From positions 2,790,001-2,854,000 of the forward strand of contig OZ245737.1 in assembly GCA_965227315.1 (NCBI GenBank): 64,000 nucleotides of DNA. The letters run 5' to 3'. The notes under the pieces are model-generated. The model was not told where the DNA came from, made no database searches, and saw nothing but the letters and a program-made list of their open reading frames with translations. A program made the translations under genes and the position numbers. This DNA comes from JANQHS01 sp965227315. GTDB lineage: Bacteria > Bacteroidota > Bacteroidia > Cytophagales > CCMP332. Within the stretch, counting starts at the first letter, position 1. Every line of letters begins with the position of its first letter. Positions 30,935 through 39,800 of this stretch are shown in pieces.

Positions 30935-33304
30935 CTAGTTGGACTTTACAAATCTTCTGTTGATGAAACCATCCTCGTTTCCAAGCCTGATCAGGTACGA
31001 TCCCTGGGGAAGGTCCTGAGTAGAAATTTGGATCGTTTCAACTCCTGAGTTCAGATTCAAGGATCTGCTTCTCAATTGTCTTCCGGTGATGTCGATGATC
31101 GTCATTTGCATTTGTGCACCCTCATTCAGGTCAAGATCGATATTGAGTACATTGCTCACCGGATTAGGGAACATATTGAATCTTTCAACATACCTGTTCT
31201 CCAATGCTGAAACGACCGGCAGGGCGATCAGGTCACCACCAGATGGCAGAGCTACGTACAATCCAAATGCATCGCCATTGCTGTTCTGACTTGGATCAAG
31301 GAAGCCGCTTGCAACGACTACCATTGCTGAGTCCTCCAGACCTAAAGTGGCAAGTGGAGCTTGATAAGCAGCTACCAGTGTTGAACCGCTTGCGTCGTAA
31401 ACCTCAAGGATCAGATCTGCGGTAGCCACTTCGAGATATCCCATGTTGTATTCTCCGTATGAGATATCATCCACAATGGTTCCGACACCTACGGCAACCA
31501 CATCCACGGTAGGAGCATCGGTTGAACCATGCATAACGAGGATATCTGAGTTCCCTGACATTGAGGCCTCTTCTCTGGCCGGAGCAAATACACTCAATCC
31601 AAATCCAGGGCTGGGGTTATAACCTGTGGCGCTCACGATTCCGTTGGCCGTGATCATGTACTTCTCATTTGCCGCCAAGGTATAGTTGAAGGAAGCAATC
31701 GTATCATCAACGCTTGTACTGTTTCCGGGAGCTATACCGATGGTTATATTCACTTCCGCCGGAGCATCTATGAACGGGGAAGCAGATCTGAAGGCAAAGT
31801 CGTCAATAAGAAGAGCATCATCCAGATAAACATCAACGGTGGAGGCAGCAGCATCTGCACTGTTATGGATAACCTGAACTCTTGCCGTTGTTTGCGGAAG
31901 TGCGATCAATTGGCCTCCCGATGGCAATGCCACGAACAATCCAAATGCTTCTCCCATGCTGTTTTGAGATGGATCCAGGAATCCGCTGGCAACAACGACC
32001 AATGCAGAGTCAGCTAATCCGAGCGTTTGAAGAGGAGCCTGAAAAGAGGCAACAACGACTGAACCTGTGCTGTCGGTCACATTCAGGGTATAGTCAGCGT
32101 TAGCTAGCTCGAGATATCCCTGGAATTCACCATAACCCAGGTTATCAACTATCGTCCCTGCACCAGGTACCTGTACATCTACAAAAGGAGCATCCGTTGA
32201 TCCATGGGCTACCAGTACGTCGGTTTCTCCTGAGTTCGCAGAGGATTCTCTTCCCATCGCGAAGACATCTAGTCCGAATGCAGGCGATGGATTGTAGCCT
32301 GTTGCACTGACGATACCGTTAGCGACAACAACGTAGGTTTCATTTGCCATGAGAGTGACATCGAAGCTCGTGATGGTGTCAGTAACAGATGTACTGTTTG
32401 ACGGAGCAATTCCAATGCTGAAAGATGTTCCTGCGGGAGCGTCTATGAACGGCGAAGCAGATCTGAAAGCAAAGTCGTCAATAAGAAGAGCATCGTCCAG
32501 ATAGACATCAACGGTGGAGGCAGCAGCATCGGCGCTGTTGTGGATAACCTGAACTCTTGCCGTTGATTGCGGAAGTGGGATCAATTGACCTCCTCCGGGC
32601 AAAGCCACAAACAGTCCGAATGGTTCTCCCATGCTGTTCTGAGATGGATCCAGAAACCCACTGGCAACAACGACCAATGCAGAGTCAGCTAATCCGAGCG
32701 TTTGAAGAGGGGCCTGAAAAGAGGCAACAACGACAGAACCTGTGCTGTCGGTTACGTTCAGGGTATAGTCAGCATTGGCCAACTCTAAATATCCCTGGAA
32801 ATCACCATAACCCAGATTATCAACAACCGTTCCCGCGCCTGGAACCTGTACGTCGACAAAAGGAGCATCTGTCGATCCATGGGCTACGAGTACATCGGTT
32901 TCTCCTGGGTTGGCCGAGGACTCCCTTCCCAAAGCGAAGACATCGAGCTCGAAAGCGGGCGATGGATTGTAGCCTGTTGCACTGACGATACCGTTAGCGA
33001 CAACAACGTAGGTTTCATTTGCCATGAGAGTGACATTGAAACTTGTGATCGTATCCATAACAGATGTACTGTTTGATGGCGCTATGCCCACCACAAAAGG
33101 AGTTCCGGCAGGAGCATCGAGAAAGCTTGAAGCTTCTCTGAACGCAAAATCATCAAACAAGAGGGTGTTATCGAGATATACATCAACAACCGATGCGGCT
33201 GCATCGGCGCTGTTATGTATAACCTGAATCCTTGCTGTCTGTGCGAAAGACATCACAGATCCAAGTAGAAAGGTCATAATCGTCAAAAGTGAATATTTAA
33301 TCAT
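30935..33304 (-). CDS. T9SS-secreted protein with six DUF4397 domains in three tandem units
   Basis: A 789-residue cell-surface or secreted protein. The signal is MIKYSLLTIMTFLLGSVMSFAQ. Three units of 225 residues begin at residues 24, 249 and 474, each opening ARxQVIHNSADAAAS. Each unit has two DUF4397 halves: the one just named and a second starting near VLVAHGSTDAPFVDV. The last ~85 residues are a T9SS type A sorting domain (FNMFPNPVSNVLNI ... LPQGSYLIRL). DUF4397 proteins are beta-sandwich and probably adhesive, but no activity is established. Units 1 and 2 are nearly identical at the protein and DNA level; unit 3 has diverged. Confidence 0.9.
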   Translation of the reverse strand: MIKYSLLTIMTFLLGSVMSFAQTARIQVIHNSADAAASVVDVYLDNTLLFDDFAFREASSFLDAPAGTPFVVGIAPSNSTSVMDTITSFNVTLMANETYVVVANGIVSATGYNPSPAFELDVFALGRESSANPGETDVLVAHGSTDAPFVDVQVPGAGTVVDNLGYGDFQGYLELANADYTLNVTDSTGSVVVASFQAPLQTLGLADSALVVVASGFLDPSQNSMGEPFGLFVALPGGGQLIPLPQSTARVQVIHNSADAAASTVDVYLDDALLIDDFAFRSASPFIDAPAGTSFSIGIAPSNSTSVTDTITSFDVTLMANETYVVVANGIVSATGYNPSPAFGLDVFAMGRESSANSGETDVLVAHGSTDAPFVDVQVPGAGTIVDNLGYGEFQGYLELANADYTLNVTDSTGSVVVASFQAPLQTLGLADSALVVVASGFLDPSQNSMGEAFGLFVALPSGGQLIALPQTTARVQVIHNSADAAASTVDVYLDDALLIDDFAFRSASPFIDAPAEVNITIGIAPGNSTSVDDTIASFNYTLAANEKYMITANGIVSATGYNPSPGFGLSVFAPAREEASMSGNSDILVMHGSTDAPTVDVVAVGVGTIVDDISYGEYNMGYLEVATADLILEVYDASGSTLVAAYQAPLATLGLEDSAMVVVASGFLDPSQNSNGDAFGLYVALPSGGDLIALPVVSALENRYVERFNMFPNPVSNVLNIDLDLNEGAQMQMTIIDITGRQLRSRSLNLNSGVETIQISTQDLPQGSYLIRLGNEDGFINRRFVKSN
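31211..33235 (-). repeat. Three tandem 675-bp coding repeats
   Basis: Units lie at about 33235-32561, 32560-31886 and 31885-31211 in coding order, a period of 675 bp (225 codons). Long stretches of units 1 and 2 are identical, including synonymous sites, for example the ACCTGAACTCTTGCC stretch that occurs near 31872 and 32550. Such DNA identity indicates recent duplication or ongoing gene conversion and makes copy-number change likely. Confidence 0.85.
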
Positions 33305-33349
33305 GAGTATTAGATTTTAGTTTTATTACCCATGAACATGGTAGTTAAT

Positions 33350-33388
33350 TTTTTGTTTAATCTTTTTTCTATAAAAATTAAACAAAAA
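33350..33388. promoter_or_regulatory. AT-rich 12-bp dyad upstream of the DUF4397 gene
   Basis: TTTTTGTTTAAT (33350-33361) and its exact reverse complement ATTAAACAAAAA (33377-33388) are separated by 15 bases. The dyad is 46-84 bases upstream of the DUF4397 start, in a 135-base gap before the next gene. It could be an operator bound by a dimeric regulator or a hairpin; no U-run or GC stem supports a terminator. The regulator is not in the window. Confidence 0.55.
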
Positions 33389-33439
33389 GCATAAAAAACT
33401 AAATAACAGTAATTTACAAGGGAGTGATTTTTGAATATT

Positions 33440-34174
33440 CTACGGGATTAGTTGTTTATCCCATGCTTCAAGTTTTGCGCCGGGCTCGTTGAGGACAAAT
33501 TTTCTTAGGTTTTCGACCGAGATCCTGGCATCACCTCGTGGATTGGCTTCAGGTTGCCAGTTTGGATGTCCCTCGCCGTCATGATTGGGCAGTACCGCAT
33601 CAAATTGCCAGGCCAAGGCCAATTCGGAATATGCTGAGTCAGCCCTTACGGTAAGATCAAGTTCCCGGTCATCGTCAATATGTTCGAATATTTGCCTGGC
33701 TCTGGCATGCTGCTTTTCCAGCATTAGCTTTTTGATCTCCTTTTCCAGATCCTTTTTATGATCAGATCTGATGGACTCGATTTCCTTACTTGACAGGGGG
33801 CTGACGAAAATGCTTTTGAAGCGGGTACCCTTGGCTTTGACATTTTGAATGAGAAATGAGGCGACAACGGCATTTCCTTCATAGACGAAGGAGGCTGTTC
33901 CCAGTTCATTCAGATCATGGGTTTTCATTCCAAAAAGATCTCTCCTGACATTGAAGGTGATCAATCTTTTCTCACGCTCCAGTTTCTTCATTTCTTCACC
34001 GTTGGAGAAGTAGTAGTCTTTCCCGTCTATTTCATTTTTGCGTGGCTCTCTGGAGGTGTACAGGACCAAGGGTTCGAATCTGCGCAGATCAGGATAGATC
34101 CGATTAAAGGATTTTAGCAATGGTGTTTTGCCCACGCATGACGGGCCGGATATGATCAGCAGTTGATTCTGCAT
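33440..34174 (-). CDS. Guanylate-kinase-like P-loop protein
   Basis: A 244-residue soluble protein whose first ~190 residues follow guanylate kinase: P-loop GPSCVGKT (10-17), then YTSREPRKNEIDGKDYYF, which matches the GMP-binding TTRxPRxGExDGxDYxF motif, and the lid-like segment EKQHARARQIFEHIDDDREL. The rest differs: a longer linker between residues 110 and 150 and a C-terminal tail (PNHDGEGHPNWQPEANPRGDARIS). It is not the housekeeping Gmk by length and tail; a nucleotide-sensing or modified-nucleotide role is possible. Confidence 0.75.
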   Translation of the reverse strand: MQNQLLIISGPSCVGKTPLLKSFNRIYPDLRRFEPLVLYTSREPRKNEIDGKDYYFSNGEEMKKLEREKRLITFNVRRDLFGMKTHDLNELGTASFVYEGNAVVASFLIQNVKAKGTRFKSIFVSPLSSKEIESIRSDHKKDLEKEIKKLMLEKQHARARQIFEHIDDDRELDLTVRADSAYSELALAWQFDAVLPNHDGEGHPNWQPEANPRGDARISVENLRKFVLNEPGAKLEAWDKQLIP

Positions 34175-34215
34175 AAAAAAAACCGCCCCCCAATTAGCTG
34201 TCTTTGGAAGGCGGT
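34175..34215 (-). terminator. Rho-independent terminator of the fasciclin gene
   Basis: On the minus strand ACCGCC (34210-34215) and GGCGGT (34182-34187) form a 6-bp stem with a 22-base loop, followed by a run of eight T residues at 34182-34175. It ends just before the guanylate-kinase-like gene begins. Confidence 0.75.
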
Positions 34216-34246
34216 GATGTTGGAATTAGCAAATGTCCAGTCCTTG

Positions 34247-34804
34247 TTAAGGGAGAATTATGGCGTCCACAACATGGACCATACCGTTAGATGCTCTTAC
34301 TGATCCCAATATCTTCGCGCCTCCGATCCAAACATCTTCTCCTTCGACCTTGATGGTAACGTTTCCTCCGTCCGCAACCCAAAGAGACTGGCCATCGGTG
34401 AATTGATCTTTTGCGAAAACAGAAGTTGTCACATGATGTTTCAGAATTGCACCCAGCTGACTTTGGTTCTCGGGCTTAAGAAGGTTTTCAACCGTGCCCT
34501 CGGGCAATGCTTCAAAGGCTGCATCGACAGGGGCGAAAACGGTAAAGGGGCCTGCATTGGATAAGGAGTTTGCGAGTCCCGCGGCCTGTACTGCTTTGAC
34601 GAGGTATTTATGATCGGGTGATCCAAGGGCGACCTTCAGAATATCCATTTGCGATTCATCATCCTGAACGGCGGACTGACCTGCTCCGCCTGAAACCTCC
34701 TCTACCTCAACTCCTCCGGACTGGTTTTCAGCGGGTGGGTTGCAGGAGGAAAAACCGAACAGAAACAACACAGAAATGATTAGAGAGTAGGCAATAGTCT
34801 TCAT
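34247..34804 (-). CDS. Fasciclin-domain lipoprotein
   Basis: A 185-residue secreted lipoprotein. The signal ends LFGFSSCNP (Cys about 21). A Ser/Gly/Glu-rich linker (residues ~25-50) leads to one fasciclin (FAS1) domain: ILKVALGSPDHKYLVKAVQAAGL, then GPFTVFAPVDAAFEALP (H1 motif), and the C-terminal NGMVHVVDAIILP (H2 motif). FAS1 domains mediate adhesion or binding at cell surfaces. It has its own terminator at 34175-34215. Confidence 0.92.
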   Translation of the reverse strand: MKTIAYSLIISVLFLFGFSSCNPPAENQSGGVEVEEVSGGAGQSAVQDDESQMDILKVALGSPDHKYLVKAVQAAGLANSLSNAGPFTVFAPVDAAFEALPEGTVENLLKPENQSQLGAILKHHVTTSVFAKDQFTDGQSLWVADGGNVTIKVEGEDVWIGGAKILGSVRASNGMVHVVDAIILP

Positions 34805-34903
34805 GGTAAACGGTTATTTGAGAATGATCGCAAAATGGAACCGTAAGGAAATCGAATCAATGAGATCGGTCAGGTTTTATATTGATAATTGGCAAATGAA
34901 CCT

Positions 34904-35479
34904 CTAATTGCATGCAAAGCGCACAATGTTGACCCTGGTAAAGAGAGTGTCCATGCAATTTGGACGAGGGAAATAGTCGATATTACCCACTATTTTAAGC
35001 TTCTCCAAACAGACGCTTTTTCCCTTGGCACAGGAGTTCCAATTGTTCACAGTCCAGATCATTGAATTGCCAAACCTTCGATGTCGCCCGAAGGTTCCGA
35101 TGCAAGGCGAAATAAACCCGGGATGAACCCTGGTGCATTCGGCGTTCCAATAAATTCTGATGATCAGGGGAATTCTTTCGCCTTGCTCATAGATGCCGGC
35201 TTCTCCTGACGAAAACGGAGCGAGATTATCTGTCGGAACCGGCACCGCATTGTAGCTATTTCCCTCATAAACAAAAGTTGACGAGGTATCCATAATTGTT
35301 GCCCCCAAAGCCTCTTCAACCTTTTTACGAGCTTCCTCCAGATAGAGAAGCTGATTGAGTTCGGAATTGAATACACCTATGAGATCCGGTCCTGTAGCTG
35401 TTTGATCTTCCTGGGTTTTCTTGTTGCATGTTGAAAATAATGCAAGCAGTATGATGGAAAATGTTGCAAGTCTGATCAT
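34904..35479 (-). CDS. Cysteine-rich lipoprotein of unknown function
   Basis: A 191-residue exported protein. The lipoprotein signal is MIRLATFSIILLALFSTC (Cys 18). Residues ~35-90 are helical then beta; the C-terminal half has seven Cys residues, in AECTR, SPCIG, NSCAKGKSVCLEK, PNCMD and FACN, which suggests several disulfides in the periplasm. I find no family match from memory. Its start overlaps the pterin dehydratase stop by four bases, so the two are translationally coupled. Confidence 0.7.
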   Translation of the reverse strand: MIRLATFSIILLALFSTCNKKTQEDQTATGPDLIGVFNSELNQLLYLEEARKKVEEALGATIMDTSSTFVYEGNSYNAVPVPTDNLAPFSSGEAGIYEQGERIPLIIRIYWNAECTRVHPGFISPCIGTFGRHRRFGNSMIWTVNNWNSCAKGKSVCLEKLKIVGNIDYFPRPNCMDTLFTRVNIVRFACN

Positions 35480-35721
35480 AATGAATTGTATATGGAATCG
35501 ATTTTTTCAGCCAGCTCATGATCAAGATCGGTGATCATTCCCTTGGAATGTGTCATGAGTGAAACCCTCACTTTTTTGTAAGCATGGAGAAATAGATCGG
35601 GATGATGATCCATCTCCTCGGCAACCGGTGCAATACGATTGATGAACTCTACGGATTGAAGGAAATCCCCGAGCTCAAACTCCTTAACCAGTTGTCCATT
35701 TTCTTCCGGCCAGTTTTTCAT
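35476..35721 (-). CDS. phhB: 4a-hydroxytetrahydrobiopterin dehydratase
   Basis: An 81-residue pterin-4a-carbinolamine dehydratase. The active-site HHPD is at 39-42 in a context AEEMDHHPDLFLHAYKKVRVSL, the core of this family, which dehydrates 4a-hydroxytetrahydrobiopterin during recycling of the cofactor for aromatic amino-acid hydroxylases. The family is often a little longer (~95-100 residues); this copy lacks part of the N-terminal strand. No hydroxylase gene is nearby. It overlaps the Cys-rich lipoprotein gene by four bases. Confidence 0.88.
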   Translation of the reverse strand: MKNWPEENGQLVKEFELGDFLQSVEFINRIAPVAEEMDHHPDLFLHAYKKVRVSLMTHSKGMITDLDHELAEKIDSIYNSL

Positions 35722-35749
35722 AGCTTTTTCTATTTAAATATAGGTCCTT

Positions 35750-36691
35750 TTAGTCCAGTTTGTACACATTGCCCTGTCTTGCAATTCCGAAACCAAGCTC
35801 TTCCAGTCCCGTGGATTCAATTGATCCGGGATCCAAAATTGGGTTTGTGTGATTGAAATGGATAAACTGCACGGTTTTTTTTGTTTCCGAATCCAAGCCT
35901 GAAAACATGTGCACACTTTCCAGAATAAAAGGATGCGGGATTTCACTCATATCTCTTCCGGGAATTTCCGATCCTGAGTAAAAGGTACCGTCTAGAAATG
36001 CATAATCTACCAGTTTGATTTCCTCGATAATGTCCTTGCCCCAGAGGTCCCATTTATCGATATCCGGGATAAATAAAGCCGATGTTGATTTCCCCCTGAT
36101 CTTAAATCCCACGGTTTCGGAGTATTCATCACGGTGCGGAACTGCCGAAGCAATTACTTCCAGTCGTTCGGAGATCTTCAAGGGTAATTCCGCTTGCATT
36201 TCGATAATGCTAATGTTTTTTCTCTTCACCAGTTGGTCCCATGGACCGGAAGACTCCAGAAAGTTTTTCATCCTGGGCATCGTGAAGACTGGTATTTCCT
36301 TGGCATCCATAGCCTCCTTTCCGAAGTACATGAGTCCGGTATAATGTCCGATATGAGCATGCGTAAGGAAAATACCGGATGGATAAAGAAATCGATCGGA
36401 GTGAAGGTAATTATTGATCATCTCTAACTGGGGAACAATGTCCGGGCTGCAATCGAACAGCCAGTATTCCTGGTCATGCGGATCGATAACTGCGATAGAG
36501 CTGACAAACTCTTTCTTGCGATCACCTTTCCAATAGGCCTCACAACAGGCCTTCTGGCAACCAACCTGGGGGTAGCCCGCATCCTGAGCAGTACCGGTTA
36601 CCAAAATGAAAACCTCCTGGTTTCTTTGTTGGGCCGGACATGACCATATCAGAAACAATAATGGAGCTAAGCAAAGACCGAATTTCATCAT
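35750..36691 (-). CDS. PqqB-like MBL-fold hydrolase, lipoprotein
   Basis: A 313-residue protein related to PqqB (coenzyme PQQ synthesis protein B) and the metallo-beta-lactamase fold. The signal ends FLIWSC, giving a lipoprotein Cys. GTAQDAGYPQVGCQKACCEA is the PqqB N-terminal signature, with adjacent Cys residues. The metal motif reads H111-A-H113-I-G-H116, so the usual HxHxDH has Gly in place of Asp. Other metal-site candidates are FIPDIDKW, FLDGTF and FIHFNHTNP. No other pqq genes are in the window and the protein is exported, so a role in PQQ synthesis is doubtful. ATG at 36691 is followed by a second ATG at 36688. Confidence 0.82.
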   Translation of the reverse strand: MMKFGLCLAPLLFLIWSCPAQQRNQEVFILVTGTAQDAGYPQVGCQKACCEAYWKGDRKKEFVSSIAVIDPHDQEYWLFDCSPDIVPQLEMINNYLHSDRFLYPSGIFLTHAHIGHYTGLMYFGKEAMDAKEIPVFTMPRMKNFLESSGPWDQLVKRKNISIIEMQAELPLKISERLEVIASAVPHRDEYSETVGFKIRGKSTSALFIPDIDKWDLWGKDIIEEIKLVDYAFLDGTFYSGSEIPGRDMSEIPHPFILESVHMFSGLDSETKKTVQFIHFNHTNPILDPGSIESTGLEELGFGIARQGNVYKLD

Positions 36692-36872
36692 TTGGCTCTT
36701 TTTGGTTTCATGTGGATAAATGGAGGGGATACCTTGCAACCCTTAACCTAAATGTAGCGTATCTTATGCCAATTAGAACTCTCTATTAAATCGTAAAAAA
36801 ATCTTCCATTCATACAATAATTGCGAAATTTACTATTGAAAATTTATCGGCTCTAAATTCTACTTCGACCCT

Positions 36873-39800
36873 ATGAAAAACTCAGGCTTGTGCTCGCTTG
36901 TGATGGCATTTTTGTTATCACCAATATTTCTATTTGCATCCTCCGTCAAGATCCAGACCACATCAGGAACTCCGGTTCCCGGTGCTATCGTGACCATTTT
37001 TGATGCCGGATGGCAAACGCTCACCGAAACGAATCCTGGTGAATTCCCTTTACCGGCGAACGTTTCCCCGGTGATCCGGGTGAAGGTTGTATTGGAGAAT
37101 ATGCAGTTCCTCGACAATACTGTTTCGACTGCCCAGGATTATGTGGTGCCTACGGTTACGGTTCGAACCATACTTCTGAGCTCTCAGGGGGCGGGTATTT
37201 CCGGTGCTCAGGTGGAAACTTTTCTTTTTGGATGGCATGATCATGGCGTTACAAACCAGTCAGGGGTTCAATCAAGGGAGATGCTTCCGGGATCCTATCG
37301 ATTCAAGGTATCTTATCAAAATGGAACCGAATCCAGATTTGGCGTATCGGTTTCCAACAACCCCGCCGGCGCAATGGATGTTGTTTTTAATACCGTTGCC
37401 GTAAATACCCGATTGGAGGATTCGGATGGTCAGGGCATAGAGAATGGTGAGGTAAGGACGCTAAAAGCCGGTTGGCTAGTCCAAGGGCAGACAGATGCAA
37501 ATGGGGACCAGATCACGGAGATGCTTCCCGGTGACTTTCTTTTTCAGATGAGATATAAGAACGGAATGGATGAAAAGGTTGCCTATTCCATACCTTCCGG
37601 TGTCCAGTCTCATACGCTTGTTTTCACTACGGTCACCGTAAACACCAGACTTTTATCCTCTCAGGGAGCTGGATTGTCGGGTGGAACTCCCTATGTCCAC
37701 AGAGGTAACTGGGATACGCTTGGCACTACCCAAAACGGCGATAGCGAGACGGAAATGCTCCCCGGGAAATATACCTTCAGAATGGAGTTTTACGGTGGAA
37801 GGTTGACCACCGGATTCATCACCATCCTCGGATCAAACACATCCCAGAATGTGGATTTCCAAACAGTGGGGGTGACGACAAAGTTGACAGAATCTGCTTC
37901 TGCCGGTGGTGATCCATTGCCTGGAGCCGGTGTGGAATCATTTGGATTTGAATGGATCGATCAAGGAACAACAGACAGCAATGGTGAGGTATTCCGTGAA
38001 ATGCTCGAAGGAAAGTATGTTTTCAGGGTGACCTACAACAACGGAGCCAAGAGAGACAATACAATTCAGATCCTGGGCACGAATACAAGTCAACAGGTTC
38101 TTTTTGAAACCGTAGATGTATATGTCCATCTGGAAACCTCTGATGGAGAAGGCTTGCCGGGAGGTGTGGTTCGCTCGGTGAACGTAGGGCAGGAGTATCA
38201 TCCTGTTACAGATCAGGATGGGATCTCCAGAAGGAACATGCTGCCTGGCAAATACAATGTTCTGATCGAATATAACAATGGATTTGATATCAAAAGAAGG
38301 TTTGATATCCAGGATGAAACAGGTACCGGCCGAGCGGATATTTACTTTAATACAACCACCACCAATGTCCGTGTTGAATATCAGACGGGAGATGGAATCG
38401 ACGGTGTAGGTGTCAGGCATTGGAGGTCCGGTTGGAGCCCTGTTGACAGTACGGAATGCGGAAACAGGATCACCGAGCTTTTGCCGGGGACCTATCGAAT
38501 TGAAACCAATTATAATGGTCAGAAGCAGACCAATGCTTCGGCGGTGGTTTCGGGAGCTGATATGACGGTTGATTTTTCCTACAACGATCCAAATACACCT
38601 CAGGTTTGTCCGACAGAGCCTGATTGTGTCGAGGATTCCATCAGGTATTATGTGACCTCAGCTTTTCGTCAGAATGGATCTTCCTCAGGAGCAGGTCACA
38701 GTATCTGGATCCCGGATCTGATCTACCAGGGACAAACGGCCAGATTTAGATTTGATGCAGATGCTCAAACCTATGGATTCTTTGATGTAGCACTTGATGG
38801 TTCAGGTGCCAGACTACATGGCATAGCTCAGCTTTATACGGGTGGGGTGCCACCTGCAGGGTCAGGAAAAAGGGACTTCACGGGTTCATACTGGGTTATC
38901 GATATCCCTATGATCCCTAAACCCGGCGCAACCCCAAAGATCGAACAAGGATCACATCAGCCATTATCGGTAACCGACTTATGGAGATATTTCGAGATTG
39001 TTCTCCGTCCCAATCCAGGGCAAAACTTCCATATCGCCGGAGTGGATTGTCCTTTGGACTGCGCCAACCTTACGCAGATCACGGGGGGAGGAAGCAATGA
39101 CCTTGGTGTGCAGGCCGGCTATACTGCTAACGGTAAGAACCTTGGTTATGGCTTGTCAACATGGTTCGATTGGGATGCCTATATTGACAAGGATGGAGAT
39201 AGCCATTGTTCAAATGGTACAAGAACACATTCCTTCGGTTCAAGCCTACATGGGGATATCAATGTTGATCTTGAATACCTTCCTTGTTTTGGAGAATGTC
39301 CTCCCGGAGGGGTTCGCTATGATATGAGTAACTATAATCAGGGGGTCAACGATCATGGTGTTTGGATGCCTTCGTATTTTGCCAGTGGTCAAACAGCCAG
39401 GTTCAAATGGAAGCAGGAATCCTCATTTCTGGATGTTTATCCAGATGGAACTGCCAGAGCACATGGGATCGCGGAGGTGCAGACGGGAGGTCCGCTCGGA
39501 ACCGAGTTTTATTTCAACATGAAGTTTGAGGCGCCCCTCCCGACAACAGGACCAAAGATCGAAAAGGCAAGTATTCAGCCTCCTGAGCTCAGAGATACCT
39601 GGGAGTATTTTCTGTTGGTAGAAGATAGCGACATTGAGATGTTTGAGTTATTTGGAAACAGGGATGCAGATTATTCAAGGCGTCCGAGCAATGGTTCCAA
39701 AGGTCTACAGATAGGTGCCGCAGCCAACAACAAGGATTCCGATTTTGGAGCTTCGACCTGGTTCTACTACGATAAATATGTGAACTATGATCTCACAGCA

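Noticed and set aside
31211..33235. CRISPR-like or mobile repeat
   Set aside because: The repeat is in frame, codes for protein domains with a 225-codon period, and has no spacers or transposase.
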